Below are positions 1 through 9,645 of a DNA stretch of 64,000 nt, piece by piece. How positions within the stretch are numbered: position 1 is the stretch's first letter; each line of letters starts with the position of its first letter. The stretch is from Chryseobacterium luquanense (GTDB lineage: Bacteria; Bacteroidota; Bacteroidia; Flavobacteriales; Weeksellaceae), in contig NZ_JAOVZV010000020.1 in assembly GCF_026460945.1 (NCBI RefSeq), positions 87,038 through 151,037 of the forward strand, given 5' to 3'. The notes beneath the pieces are model-generated. The model was not told the DNA's origin. It saw nothing but the letters and a program-made list of their open reading frames with translations, and searched no databases. The position numbers and the translations under genes are program-made.

Positions 1-154
1 TTTTGCTTTGTTTGAGATTGAAAAAAGTGCTAAGTCAAGACCCATTTTAATAATAGTTTTTAATTTGTTGTAACATTCAAACTATCAATTTTCCTATTTT
101 CGGTTAAATTAGCTGATTGATTTTTTTGAATTATATTAATTACAAACGTGATGA

Positions 155-598
155 TTACTTTTTCTTCTCCGACTTCACTGCCTGTCTCGCCAGCAATTTC
201 CAGTCGTTTTTCACCTTTGTCCAGACCAATAAAATATCCAAAGTCACATCACCAGGCTCCTTTCCAAAATCAGCAGTCGTTGCATAAAAATGGTGACGGA
301 CAATCGCTGTATTTCCGACGATCTGTATGTTTTGGTTCGTAATATCAATCGTTAGAAAATCTGATTTTTTGCTGACCAGTTTTTCAACAAATTCTTTGGC
401 ATCATCAATATGACCTCCCGAATGTCCGTAAGTCAGTTCCGGTACAATTAAAGATTGCAATGCTGATTTTTCACCGCTGATCATTGCTGATCTCAGTTTT
501 TCTGCTATATCTGTTACAGATTGGATATCGTTTTTTTTCTGTCCGAAAACAGTGATCGCCACTAAAAAAGTCATGGCGGAAATTATTTTTTTAATCAT
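155..598 (-). CDS. Secreted SnoaL/NTF2-like (DUF4440-type) protein
   Basis: 147 residues. Residues 1-19 form a signal peptide ending at FGQ (MIKKIISAMTFLVAITVFGQ), so the protein is exported. The rest has the alpha+beta cone pattern of the SnoaL/DUF4440 family: an N-terminal helix (IAEKLRSAMISGEKSAL), then strands with the typical GNTAIVRHHF and WTKVKNDWKLLARQ segments near the C-terminus. Members of this family bind small ligands or act as catalysts of unknown specificity, and nothing here identifies the substrate. It stands alone, with a perfect inverted repeat upstream. The start at 598 is the only ATG that keeps the signal peptide. Family call good, function unknown. Confidence 0.8.
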   Translation of the reverse strand: MIKKIISAMTFLVAITVFGQKKNDIQSVTDIAEKLRSAMISGEKSALQSLIVPELTYGHSGGHIDDAKEFVEKLVSKKSDFLTIDITNQNIQIVGNTAIVRHHFYATTADFGKEPGDVTLDILLVWTKVKNDWKLLARQAVKSEKKK

Positions 599-721
599 TT
601 TAATTAAATATTTTTTGAAGGATTTAAATTTATTCCGATAATTATTAGAATCTTATTCTTTTAAAGTATAATATAATGAATGTCCTTTAGTAGTAATAAC
701 TTAGTTTTTTAACGGTTTGTC

Positions 722-783
722 TGTCATTCCGTAGGAATCTGAACTGCTTTATTTTGGTGTGTTGAGATTCCTACGGAATGACA
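722..783. repeat. Intergenic palindrome with 19-bp perfect arms
   Basis: The arm TGTCATTCCGTAGGAATCT at 722-740 is repeated as its exact reverse complement at 765-783, with a 24-bp spacer. It lies in the non-coding gap between the SnoaL-like gene and the GntR-like gene. There is no U-run after it on either strand, so it does not look like a plain terminator. It looks like a dispersed repetitive palindrome (REP- or MITE-like). Confidence 0.8.
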
Positions 784-855
784 AAATGACTGCTGATCTT
801 AGCGTTATGATTAACAATCGACATTCATTTATAATTTATATCAATTATCAATTAT

Positions 856-1902
856 CTATAGAGATTCTCTCTGAATAAATTTAAAAACATTATTCACCTG
901 CTCCTTCTTGTTCTTCAAAATCATATACGCAGCAGATTCACCCATTGCCTTAAAATCAGTCGTAATCACGGTAATTCCCAGCAATTCTTTTAAAGGGGTT
1001 TCGTTGTAGGAAATAATTCCGATGTCTTCACCCAGTTTTAAATTTTTCTGACGGATTTGTTTTACTAAATTGACCAAATCACGTTCACGGATGGTAATGA
1101 AAATATCTTTGTCCTGCAATTCCATGTCGGGATAAATCTCATCCAAAATTTCATAATCGAGTTTAAAATCTCTGCAAAACTGCTCGAAACCGCGAACAAT
1201 ACGGAAAGGGTAGGGATGAATGGATTTGTCAGGATAGACCAAAATAATCTTCTCGTACTTTTTGATTTTATCTAAACCTTCCTTCAGCGCATCATAAATA
1301 TCATGCTCGAAATCCTGGAAAATTGATCCGTAATCTCCTGAAATATTAGGTTTTGTATTGTCTAAAAGTAAAAGTTTGTTCTTCGGGATCTGTTCGATAA
1401 TATCTAAAACTTCCTGTGTTGAACTCGTATGTTTCGATTGCTCATCACGGAAGTGAGGCATCACAACATAATAATCAAATCCCCCAAGATTTTTTTTCAG
1501 CGCATTGATGAAAAGCGTTTCGTCGCAGTGATAGATGTACATCTCCACATTGCCTTTGGTACCGATTGCATTGACGAAATAATTGTAAATCATCATTTTA
1601 TACGTACTCGGCTTGTTGATCAGAAAGAAAATATTGATAATGTCGTTCTTATTGATGCGGGAAATATAATAACCTTTACCTTTTACAGATTCAATAATTT
1701 GCCTTTTGCGAAGCTCTTTGTAAGCCTTTTCCACAGTGTCTCGGGAAAGAAAGCAGGATTCGCTGAGTTCATTGATTGACGGAATTTTTTCTCCGATTTT
1801 TATTTGCCCTCCATCAATTCCGTTCAGAATAGAATCTACAATCTGTTTGTATTTCGGAACTCTGGAGTTTTCATTGATGTTGATTTCTAATGTTTCGGCC
1901 AT
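856..1902 (-). CDS. GntR-type regulator with LacI-like sugar-sensing domain
   Basis: 348 residues in two parts. Residues about 12-80 are a GntR winged helix (VPKYKQIVDSILNGI, then LSRDTVEKAYKELRKR, the recognition region). Residues about 95-340 resemble the periplasmic-binding-protein fold used by LacI/GalR effectors, with GEDIGIISYNETPLKELL and ITVITTDFKAMGESAAYMIL near the end. This hybrid layout is known from AraR-type sugar regulators. It lies downstream of three pectin-degradation genes on the same strand but behind a strong terminator, so it probably has its own transcription. The likely role is control of that operon in response to a pectin-derived sugar. The effector cannot be read from sequence. 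No missing parts are evident. Confidence 0.85.
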   Translation of the reverse strand: MAETLEININENSRVPKYKQIVDSILNGIDGGQIKIGEKIPSINELSESCFLSRDTVEKAYKELRKRQIIESVKGKGYYISRINKNDIINIFFLINKPSTYKMMIYNYFVNAIGTKGNVEMYIYHCDETLFINALKKNLGGFDYYVVMPHFRDEQSKHTSSTQEVLDIIEQIPKNKLLLLDNTKPNISGDYGSIFQDFEHDIYDALKEGLDKIKKYEKIILVYPDKSIHPYPFRIVRGFEQFCRDFKLDYEILDEIYPDMELQDKDIFITIRERDLVNLVKQIRQKNLKLGEDIGIISYNETPLKELLGITVITTDFKAMGESAAYMILKNKKEQVNNVFKFIQRESL

Positions 1903-2167
1903 GATTTTTTACAGATAGGAAATGCAATTCAGTTAAAAAATTTGCCTTAATCAAAAGCGATTAATAGCTGAAAACAAGATACAAAAATTTGAAGTAACAG
2001 ATTCATGAATGTTTTTTATAATGCTGATAGTTTAAAACTGTTGGTTATCAGTAGATTATAAAATTCAGAGTCATCTGATTAAAATTATGTAAAATTCCCA
2101 TTTCCACCTTCAAGATTTTCAAAACCCTGAAAGTTTCGGATATTTTCAACGCTACCACCCTCAAACA

Positions 2168-2198
2168 CTCCAACCCTCCAACCCCAAAACTCTCCAAC
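2168..2198. repeat. Three CTCCAAC heptamers in a G-free tract
   Basis: CTCCAAC occurs at 2168-2174, 2176-2182 and 2192-2198, not perfectly in tandem. The surrounding 65 bases contain no G on the plus strand. The tract lies directly beyond the operon terminator on the minus strand. It may be a degenerate short-sequence repeat; no function is evident. Confidence 0.5.
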
Positions 2199-2229
2199 AA
2201 AAAAAGCCTGCCCCTTTCGGAACAGACTT
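2198..2229 (-). terminator. Rho-independent terminator of the pectin operon
   Basis: Read on the minus strand, an 11-bp stem (2219-2229 with 2204-2214, including G-U pairs) closes a GAAA tetraloop and is followed by a run of T. It starts 25 bp after the stop codon of the glycosidase-like gene at 2255, so it should end transcription before the GntR-like gene. Confidence 0.85.
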
Positions 2230-2254
2230 TAGAAACTATATGAATGTGAAATTT

Positions 2255-4390
2255 TTAAGGCATCTTTTTAAAACCTTCTGCTTTTATTTTCCAGCTTCCG
2301 TCTTTCGGGAAACCAGGAAATTGTCCGGTCGAGCTGTCCCAACCTTCGAGCATCATCGCAACGGTTGTCAAAACACCGCCGTTACCTGGAAGATAAATTC
2401 TAAGACGCTTGTCCTGGAAATTATGTCCGTTTTTCAGATAAGTATTTGTTTGAATGTTCATAAACAAAGCGTCCAAAGCTTTATTTGGAAGTCCCAGTCT
2501 TGCTGCATTCATCGCCGTCATTGGGAAATCCCAACCCCAGGTATGTTCCCAGTTCCATCTTTCCCAAACGATATCCAGTGTGTTTTTCATTATTTTCTTA
2601 TCCAGTTTCGGAGATTCAGGAACCATTCCTAAGGCACCTAAAACTGCTGGGTGGTCGGTCATCCATTTTGGAAATGTGAACGAGTCTTTTGCAGATTCTG
2701 TCGATAAATAAACGCCGTCCTGTACCGGAAGCGGAGCCAGTTTATTAATCACATCATCCCATTTTTTATCTCTCGGTTGCCCCAATCTTTCTTTCCATTC
2801 TTGAGCGATTTTCAGCGACCAATCCCAATACGCCACTTCGTAAGTTGGGTTATAAGTATCTTTCGCAGGGAAAACTTCCTGAGCCGGAATCACGCCTTTC
2901 CCCAAATTGTAGCGATTTTTTTCTTTATCGTAAGTTGCAAAATCAGCCATAAAATCAGCCGTCGCAAAAATCAAATCTTTATATTTTTCTAAAACCTTTT
3001 TGTCTTTGCTGTTGCGGTATAAAAGTTCGGTCATATAAATGATGTGCGGTTGCTCCCAAATCAAAAATGCAGCAACAGAAGACGGACTTTCGTTTCCTTC
3101 ATTGTCTGACATTTTAATCCAGCGAACGCCTTTGTAACCTTGTCTTTCTGCTAATTTTTTAGCTTTATCAAATGACCTGAAATAATAATCCAGTTGCTTT
3201 TCCAAAATCTCCGGTCTTCCCCACAAAGCAAAGTGAACGCCGTGCCACCAATGCATTTCTGTATGTGGTTTTCCATACCAGCTGTTGAAAGTCAAGCCAG
3301 TTTCCTGAGGCGGATTGCTTCCTCCACACTGCACTTTCGTTAAATATTCTGATAAGACAACTCTTCTTTCCAACTCATTGGCTCTCGGGTCTGTACTTCC
3401 TTCAAAATCAACGGCAGCACCGCTTTCCCAGAAGTTTTTCCAACCGGAAGTACTTTCTTTTTCAGCATCAGCGAATAAAGTTCTGTTCGATTTCGGATTT
3501 TTAGCTGAAAACTCAACACTCAACTCAACGGTTTTGTTTTTCGACGAAGGCTCGTAAACGAAGTAATGCTTTCCGGCCTCACGAAGTTTTCCTTCCGTAA
3601 AATTGAATTGAGTATAATAATCCGTGCTTTGCAATTTATGCTGAATTAAGCCTTGCGTCGATTGTGACGAAACGATTTTTGTTGTGTGGTCATTTTCATT
3701 TCCATAAAAGGCAGCGTCATCCAAAAACTGCCCCGACGGATGCGGATATTTGGCAAAAACCTTAAGCTTTCCTTTAGCTACCAAATCAGATTCGATTTTC
3801 ACCCCGATTCTATCTGAATTTTGGAAAGAAGCCGTCCAGACTTTTACCGGAGTTCCTTCCAGAGAAAATTCGCTGGTGATAATTCCCGTCCACAAATCAA
3901 TTTTCTGATTAATGTTGGTTAAATCTGAAATTTTTGCTTTCTGACCATCTTTTTTCGTCAGTTCAATCCCGATATTTCCCAACTGCAAACGGTGTTGGTT
4001 CACACGGAAATATTCCACAGCCCCTTTATTTCTTTCCGGTTCTTTGATTTGAACAGAGTACAAAGCTTTTCGCCCGTCATTATTGAAATCGTAAGGCTTT
4101 AAAGTTTCCTCAAATTTATAATTCTCTTTATTCGGAAAGCTGTTCCAGCCCCATTCAGACTGTGTTCCGAGGGAAACTCCGTTTTTGTAATATTCAGGAA
4201 ACGACTGCATTCCGGTAATGTCAACCGTGTAGGCAAATTTTCCGTTTCCCACTGTAAAAGTGGAAAGCGTATCTGCTTTTGTGTTGACAATATTATGTCG
4301 CTGAACGACCTTTTTACGGTCGATTTTCTGGGCATTCACTGAAGAAAATCCCATCAGGAAAATCCCAAGATATATTGTAATTTTTTTCAT
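2255..4390 (-). CDS. Secreted (alpha/alpha)6-barrel glycosidase-like protein
   Basis: 711 residues with a signal peptide (MKKITIYLGIFLMGFSSVNAQ). Residues about 30-300 are a beta-rich N-terminal region. Residues about 320-690 are helical and tryptophan-rich, with segments such as KPHTEMHWWHGVHFALWGR, VAAFLIWEQPHIIYMTELL and WERWNWEHTWGWDFPM, the style of six-hairpin glycosidases (GH65/GH78/GH95-like superfamily). I cannot assign a numbered GH family. An acid such as the Glu in HTEMHWW is a candidate catalytic residue, but that is a guess. It is the third gene of the operon with the DUF4450 and GH28 genes, separated from the former by a 130-bp gap with a palindromic repeat. It probably removes a sugar from pectic fragments in the periplasm. 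Confidence 0.75.
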   Translation of the reverse strand: MKKITIYLGIFLMGFSSVNAQKIDRKKVVQRHNIVNTKADTLSTFTVGNGKFAYTVDITGMQSFPEYYKNGVSLGTQSEWGWNSFPNKENYKFEETLKPYDFNNDGRKALYSVQIKEPERNKGAVEYFRVNQHRLQLGNIGIELTKKDGQKAKISDLTNINQKIDLWTGIITSEFSLEGTPVKVWTASFQNSDRIGVKIESDLVAKGKLKVFAKYPHPSGQFLDDAAFYGNENDHTTKIVSSQSTQGLIQHKLQSTDYYTQFNFTEGKLREAGKHYFVYEPSSKNKTVELSVEFSAKNPKSNRTLFADAEKESTSGWKNFWESGAAVDFEGSTDPRANELERRVVLSEYLTKVQCGGSNPPQETGLTFNSWYGKPHTEMHWWHGVHFALWGRPEILEKQLDYYFRSFDKAKKLAERQGYKGVRWIKMSDNEGNESPSSVAAFLIWEQPHIIYMTELLYRNSKDKKVLEKYKDLIFATADFMADFATYDKEKNRYNLGKGVIPAQEVFPAKDTYNPTYEVAYWDWSLKIAQEWKERLGQPRDKKWDDVINKLAPLPVQDGVYLSTESAKDSFTFPKWMTDHPAVLGALGMVPESPKLDKKIMKNTLDIVWERWNWEHTWGWDFPMTAMNAARLGLPNKALDALFMNIQTNTYLKNGHNFQDKRLRIYLPGNGGVLTTVAMMLEGWDSSTGQFPGFPKDGSWKIKAEGFKKMP

Positions 4391-4426
4391 TTTATCTCAA
4401 TTAATATTTTAAAACTTGCAACTTAG

Positions 4427-4500
4427 GCTTCGACAGGCTCAGCCTGACAATCCTAATACTAAATGTTCTACCGTGCTGTCAGACTGAGCTTGTCGAAGTC
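4427..4500. repeat. Intergenic palindrome, CTTCGACA-AGCTCAG type
   Basis: The left arm at 4427-4449 (CTTCGACAGGCTCAGCCTG core) and the right arm at 4477-4500 are reverse complements with 3 mismatches in 23, around a 27-bp spacer. It sits inside the pectin operon between the DUF4450 gene and the glycosidase-like gene, so the transcript would carry a long hairpin at this junction. It resembles a dispersed repetitive element and shares its TTCGA...GCCTC core with the shorter palindrome at 53881-53905. Confidence 0.8.
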
Positions 4501-4520
4501 TTGCGCTGATATTTTTTTAT

Positions 4521-7500
4521 TTATTTTAAAACCGTCGCACTCATCATTCCAATCACCACATCATTGCTCACGGCCGTTAATTTTATCGATTTTAATTCTT
4601 TACTCGCATCAATCGGCAAATCCAGAATTGTGGCAGAACCACCATCCACCTGACGGTCGGTAAATCCTTTGATACTCGAATATTTGCTCAAAGTTCCGCC
4701 TTTGTACAATTCTCCGGTTTTCAGTTTCACGCGATACGGAATTTTATCATCCGGAATTTCAAACGCGAAATTATCATCAAACAAATCCTGCTCAATCGGC
4801 CACCAGTTCGTCGGATTTTTCAGTTCTAATTCTGTTGTCGAACCGTCAGCATACTGAACTGTAATTTTTCCATTCACAATCTGTGACTGCATCGGATTCG
4901 TAGTTCCAGCCATCAGAAAATAAATTTTCTTTCCTTTTCCTGAAATTGGAATTTCAAGAGCATCTGAATAATTATCCCACTGACTTACAAATGCGATATT
5001 TTTATCGGTTTTATCAATTAAAAATGGAATTCCAAGAAACTCAACTTTGCCGTTTTTTCTTTTGCTCATCAATCCGCTGTCATCGATTTGAGCGGTGATT
5101 AATGGGTAACACCAGTTTCCGATTCCCTGCCACGGAAGCTGTAAAGTCGGAACTTCCAATCTTGGTGAAAGGTATTTCTGATTGAAAATTTCGGTTACTT
5201 TTTCATTGTATTTTGAAGCCAAAGAAATGGAATTGAATTGACCTTTGTTTTCAATTTCCCAATCTGTGATTTCGATATTCTGTTTAATTCCGTTGTAATC
5301 AAGTACGATTGAATTGGTTCCTTTGCTCAAAATATTTGTCGGAATTTCAATAATTGTATTTTGATTTTTTTGAATCGAGAAAGTTTTATTTAAACCATTT
5401 ATATATAGCTTTCCATTAATTGGATTGGAAGAGTTGGATTGAATCTGAAGTTGTTTATTCACCCACTTTGTCTCCAGAGGAAAACGAATGTCAACATTCA
5501 CCGGTTGCCACCAGGTTGTTCTGTTTTGCTCGACCTGAACGAAGAAAGTTCCTTTTCGTTCCTTATTATCTAGTGTGATTGCCTGGTTAACCACCCCGTC
5601 TTCTCCCTTTGGTCGAATCCACCCCTCCAGAGGAGGGGAATTTTTAATCATTCCTTGTGGGTCGAAGATATTTTTAATTTTCTTTTTTGAATCGAAATTC
5701 AACTGAAGATTTTCGGAAATATAATTGATGTAATCGGTTTGCTCGTTTTTCAGTTCTTCTCCGGAATAGTTGATTTCAATCTTAAAATCTTTTCCTTTTG
5801 GCGTTTCAAACTGAACAAATGGTTGCAGAATGGAATTGGGTTTAATCTTCCAATCCACTTTTTTACCATTCACTTTCACCGATTTGATGTTTGAATAATT
5901 CACAGGAATCTTCATTTCCAGCGCCACCGGATTCTGATATTTTGATTTGAATAAATACTCGGTTTTCTTCGAAGTTCTGGTAAACTGATAATCCCAATCC
6001 GGAAGTTTCAGCTCGGCAGAATTCCAGTCTTTCGGAAAACCAGGTTTGATGCTGATTTTATTCTCCAGTAAATTCGGATAAACGCCGAAAAGTCCCTCCG
6101 TCAAAGTTCTTGATGCCACACCAATCGGGTCGGCAAAATCACGGTACAATTCTCCACGAAACGCATCGTAATGAGAAAGCTGTTCGAAATTCCCCGGACT
6201 GATGCCGTAATACATCGACTCCACCAGATTTCCCTTCCAAAGTTGATATGCATCTTCTGTTCTTCCGGCTTGCCAATACGCCAAAGCGGTCTGTAAATTT
6301 TCCGCCAAAGCCACATTGTTAATCGACCAATCGTATGGTTGCCAGTTGGTTGTTGCTAACGTGAAATAGTCTTTATTATCAGCACCTTTTACCGTAATAG
6401 GAATTTTTGGCGTATGATGATTGATATACTGTAAGTTTTGGTAATCTTCAAATTCATTCAGAATAAACGCATCGGAAACGTGATAAATCGACCATATTCC
6501 CGGTTTGTCGTGAACGATTTGATTACCCAAAGCATCTTTAAATTCAGCGAAATAGCCTTTGTCTTTTATCCAAAGCTGGTTTTTCATTGCTTTTAAAATC
6601 GCATCTGCTTCCTGTTCGTAAGGCTGAGGATTTTCACCAATGATTTTCGCCAGTTTTGCCATTTCACGGTTGGCTCTGTAATTATAGGCCGAAGTGTGCG
6701 TCACTTTTCCACCGGAATATTGAAGCGCATCACTTGCCCAAATCGCTGCATACGCGTCATACAAATCACCACGTTTGAAATTCCGTTTTTCCCAGTCCAT
6801 ATGGCGAACCATTGTCGGCCACATTTTTTTCAGGAATTCTTTGTCGCCGGTGTAATTGAAATGCGAAAACATCTGGTCAAAAAACACCAGATTCATATCG
6901 TAATGGTGTGGTTTTGTATTGTCATTCGGATTTCTGGAAATATATCCGCTTGAAAAAACAGAAGTTCCCATTTTCTCCTCGTGTCGGGCAAGATGACGCA
7001 TCGTGTCCATTTCTACAGGTGCAAAATCGGGTTTCAGAACCTGCGAATTGGCATAACTTTCAAAATGTTCTTTCGCTCTGTCGTGCCAGTTCAACGCATC
7101 GGCTGTGTAAGCACCACGCCACGCATTCAACCGCATTCTCCAGGCAACTGCGCCGTGAAGAAAGGTCGGGCTTTCCCAAATTCCATCCGCTGCAACGGCT
7201 AAATTAGCTCCGAAATTATTTAAATCTGAATCCGGAGTTTTCAGCTGAATTCTGTTCGTTAATGTCAAACGGGATTTTTCCGCTTCATTGAAAATATTTT
7301 TTAACTCTTCATCTGAAAAGTTCTTATCTGATTTTCCTTTGGCAACCTGAATATAAACCGGATTTTTTTGTGAAGAATAGGAAGCGTAAACAATAGGTGA
7401 TTTGTCCGTTTTATTTTGAGTAAACTCACCCAATTTTTCCAAAGTCTCAGCATCGGTTTGCTGTAATGAATTGACATTTGAAAAACTTCCACTAACGGTT

Positions 7501-8129
7501 TGAGTTTCTTTTTTCTTATTTAAATAATTGAGTTGAAACTGATTTTTGTTTAATTGAAACTGATTATTCAGACAATATTCAGGCAACAGGTAAAATCCGG
7601 ATTCCGGGTCTGCGCCGATGTCGCCGTTTCTGCTGAAAGTCGTTCCGCTCGCACCGCCGTAAACTGCATAGATTTTTGTGGAAGAATCTATATTTAGAGT
7701 TTCCATTTTTAAAACCAAACCTTCTTCCTTAGCCTGTGCCAAAACAGTCAGTTTTAAAGTTCCGTTTCCGAGAATCGGGTCTTTGATTTCATACAGCATT
7801 GAACCTGGACGGTAACGCGTTTCAATTTTATCAGCCTGAATTAATTTCTTAATCGAATTTCCTTTCTGAATAACGAACTGAAGATTCCCGCCCATTACCG
7901 GAAGATACAGTGCGAATTCCGGCAAATCTCCCGCTTCAACTCGCGAAGCACGGTTGTCACCATACAAAGCTCGGTTGAATCTGTACTTTCCGTTGACCAG
8001 TAAAAAATCGCCTTTGTCTTCTTTGTAATGCAGTTCACGCTCATTATTCTGCCAATGTTTCGATTGGGAATAGGAGAGTGAGAATGCCGATAAAATCAGA
8101 AGTCCGGCGAAAATGGTTTTTCTTCGCAT
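4521..8129 (-). CDS. Large secreted DUF4450 glycosidase-like protein
   Basis: 1202 residues with a signal peptide (about 1-22, ending LSYSQ). The N-terminal region from about 25 to 250 carries the DUF4450 signature: NGKYRFNRALYGDNRASRVE followed by AGDLPEFALYLPVMGGNLQF. Residues about 300-730 are a helical six-hairpin-type domain (VAWRMRLNAWRGAYTADALN, NLVFFDQMFSHFNYTGDKEF, TLTEGLFGVYPNLLENKISI). The remaining third is beta-rich and could bind carbohydrate or the cell surface. DUF4450 proteins occur in pectin-utilisation loci of Bacteroidota; the substrate is not settled by what I can see. The gene starts 1 bp after the GH28 stop codon, so translation is probably coupled. The length is normal for such proteins and the frame is intact. 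Confidence 0.85.
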   Translation of the reverse strand: MRRKTIFAGLLILSAFSLSYSQSKHWQNNERELHYKEDKGDFLLVNGKYRFNRALYGDNRASRVEAGDLPEFALYLPVMGGNLQFVIQKGNSIKKLIQADKIETRYRPGSMLYEIKDPILGNGTLKLTVLAQAKEEGLVLKMETLNIDSSTKIYAVYGGASGTTFSRNGDIGADPESGFYLLPEYCLNNQFQLNKNQFQLNYLNKKKETQTVSGSFSNVNSLQQTDAETLEKLGEFTQNKTDKSPIVYASYSSQKNPVYIQVAKGKSDKNFSDEELKNIFNEAEKSRLTLTNRIQLKTPDSDLNNFGANLAVAADGIWESPTFLHGAVAWRMRLNAWRGAYTADALNWHDRAKEHFESYANSQVLKPDFAPVEMDTMRHLARHEEKMGTSVFSSGYISRNPNDNTKPHHYDMNLVFFDQMFSHFNYTGDKEFLKKMWPTMVRHMDWEKRNFKRGDLYDAYAAIWASDALQYSGGKVTHTSAYNYRANREMAKLAKIIGENPQPYEQEADAILKAMKNQLWIKDKGYFAEFKDALGNQIVHDKPGIWSIYHVSDAFILNEFEDYQNLQYINHHTPKIPITVKGADNKDYFTLATTNWQPYDWSINNVALAENLQTALAYWQAGRTEDAYQLWKGNLVESMYYGISPGNFEQLSHYDAFRGELYRDFADPIGVASRTLTEGLFGVYPNLLENKISIKPGFPKDWNSAELKLPDWDYQFTRTSKKTEYLFKSKYQNPVALEMKIPVNYSNIKSVKVNGKKVDWKIKPNSILQPFVQFETPKGKDFKIEINYSGEELKNEQTDYINYISENLQLNFDSKKKIKNIFDPQGMIKNSPPLEGWIRPKGEDGVVNQAITLDNKERKGTFFVQVEQNRTTWWQPVNVDIRFPLETKWVNKQLQIQSNSSNPINGKLYINGLNKTFSIQKNQNTIIEIPTNILSKGTNSIVLDYNGIKQNIEITDWEIENKGQFNSISLASKYNEKVTEIFNQKYLSPRLEVPTLQLPWQGIGNWCYPLITAQIDDSGLMSKRKNGKVEFLGIPFLIDKTDKNIAFVSQWDNYSDALEIPISGKGKKIYFLMAGTTNPMQSQIVNGKITVQYADGSTTELELKNPTNWWPIEQDLFDDNFAFEIPDDKIPYRVKLKTGELYKGGTLSKYSSIKGFTDRQVDGGSATILDLPIDASKELKSIKLTAVSNDVVIGMMSATVLK

Positions 8130-8130
8130 T

Positions 8131-9531
8131 TTATGGTTTTAACTCGGTTAATGGCTGTCCGTTAACGGTTACATTTTTTAAAGTCACATTTTTCAGGTAA
8201 TCTACTTTGTAAGGAATCTGAACGCCAACCATTTTAGCATTAATCATTGTGAAATCTGTCACTGGCGAAGATTCGTAAGCGTCAGAGAATACGGCATATT
8301 TTCCGCCTTTGTCAACGGTTAAATTTTCAACCCAAATATTTCTGATGGTCGGAATGTGATTTCCAGGTTTTTCATAATGCATATTGAAACGTACGGCAGC
8401 TTCTTTGTAAGCGCCCACTTTTGTGTTGTAGAAAAATACATTTTCTATCGTTCCGCCACGGCTTGAGCTGGTTTTAATTCTCAACGCTCGGTCAAGATTC
8501 TTGCTGTCCATCACGTTTCCGATGGCGTAAATATTTTTTGCGCCGCCTGCAATTTCACTTCCAATCACAACACCGCCGTGACCGTCTTTCATTTCGCAGT
8601 TTTCGATGATGTGATTTTCTGCTGGTCTTCCGATATCTCTTCCGTCTTCGTCTCTACCTGATTTGATGGCTATACAGTCGTCTCCTGTGTCAAAATATGA
8701 ATCTTTAATCCAGACATTTTTGCACGCTTCAGGGTCGAAACCGTCGTTGTTTGGTCCGTGACTGATGACTTTTACTCTTTCAATCAAAACATTTTCACAC
8801 AAAACAGGATTCAGATTCCACATTGGAGAATTTTTCACCAAAACATCCGCCATATAAAAGTTTTTAGACTTGTAAGGCTGAACGAAATTCGGTCTTAAAT
8901 ACCATCCGTCCCCAAAAATTCTTTCTCTGGCAGGCGTTCTGTTGGCCATATATTCGTGAAGTTTAGCTCTTGCAGGATTCTGTCTTCCCGGACGCGATGT
9001 GTTGTAGCCGTATTTTGTTGCACCACACCAGAACCACCAGTTGTCTAAATCTGAATTTCCATCCAAAGTTCCTTTTCCGGTCACGGCAATGTTTTCTTCT
9101 TCGTAAGCATAAATCAAAGATGAATAATTCATACATTCCATTCCTTCCCAACGCGTGAAAACGATAGGGTAATCATTGCTGTCCTGACTGAACAGAATCG
9201 TTGAACCGTCCGTCAAATGCAGATTCACATTTGATTCGAGATAAATCGCACCCGTTAAGAAAACGCCGTTTGGAACCACAACTCTTCCACCACCTTCAGA
9301 ACTGCACTTTTCAATTGCTTTTTTGAAAGCTTCTGTATTTTTTGTTTTTCCGTCTCCCACCGCTCCGAAATCCGTTATCAGATAGTCTGCTTTTCTGAAT
9401 TCAGGTTTTTTGATTTGCTTTTTTAAAGCTTTGATTTCTTTCAGAGGTTGCTTTGCGGAAGTCCACGGTTTATATTGAGCCGATAGTGATATCGACATTG
9501 ATGCAAGTAGTATAAATGCCAGTTTTTTCAT
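8131..9531 (-). CDS. Glycoside hydrolase family 28 (polygalacturonase-type)
   Basis: 466 residues with signal peptide MKKLAFILLASMSISLSAQ. The body is a right-handed beta-helix with all GH28 active-site blocks in order: NNDGFDPEAC, DTGDDCIAIKSG, DGHGGVVIGSE and RALRIKTSSSRGG. These carry the three catalytic aspartates, the His and the Arg-x-Lys of the family. The N-terminal block YLITDFGAVGDGKTKNTEAF is also characteristic. It hydrolyses alpha-galacturonosyl linkages in homogalacturonan or rhamnogalacturonan; endo versus exo action cannot be decided by eye. It is the first gene of a three-gene operon, with a -7 box and a palindromic operator upstream. Confidence 0.95.
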   Translation of the reverse strand: MKKLAFILLASMSISLSAQYKPWTSAKQPLKEIKALKKQIKKPEFRKADYLITDFGAVGDGKTKNTEAFKKAIEKCSSEGGGRVVVPNGVFLTGAIYLESNVNLHLTDGSTILFSQDSNDYPIVFTRWEGMECMNYSSLIYAYEEENIAVTGKGTLDGNSDLDNWWFWCGATKYGYNTSRPGRQNPARAKLHEYMANRTPARERIFGDGWYLRPNFVQPYKSKNFYMADVLVKNSPMWNLNPVLCENVLIERVKVISHGPNNDGFDPEACKNVWIKDSYFDTGDDCIAIKSGRDEDGRDIGRPAENHIIENCEMKDGHGGVVIGSEIAGGAKNIYAIGNVMDSKNLDRALRIKTSSSRGGTIENVFFYNTKVGAYKEAAVRFNMHYEKPGNHIPTIRNIWVENLTVDKGGKYAVFSDAYESSPVTDFTMINAKMVGVQIPYKVDYLKNVTLKNVTVNGQPLTELKP

Positions 9532-9645
9532 ACGTGTAAGGATATAGTTTAATTTTAAGTATCTTAAAACACTTTCTTTTATAATCGCAATCTAAATTAA
9601 TTGAAAATAAAAATTATCCTGCACTGTCGGGATATTTAAATTTTT

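Larger units (their letters stand above)
1903..2254. other. Intergenic region between glycosidase gene and regulator gene
   Basis: About 350 bp without a gene. It holds the terminator of the pectin operon (2198-2229), a stretch from about 2141 to 2205 with no G on the plus strand that includes three CTCCAAC copies, and presumably the promoter of the GntR-like gene. I could not pick out a convincing TAnnTTTG box for that gene or a second copy of the palindrome found upstream of the GH28 gene. Confidence 0.6.

Noticed and set aside
1..154. AT-rich left end of the window
   Set aside because: No open frame with coding character, repeat or RNA gene could be seen; a gene may lie outside the window.
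148..342. 64-codon plus-strand frame over the SnoaL-like gene
   Set aside because: It is antisense to a clear gene with signal peptide and family pattern, and its composition is not protein-like.
6696..7207. Plus-strand frames opposite the DUF4450 gene
   Set aside because: Overlap an intact, long and family-matching gene on the other strand; chance open frames.
2255..9531. Pectin module as a complete polysaccharide-utilisation locus
   Set aside because: No SusC/SusD pair, lyase or esterase is present in the window; only three enzymes and a regulator.
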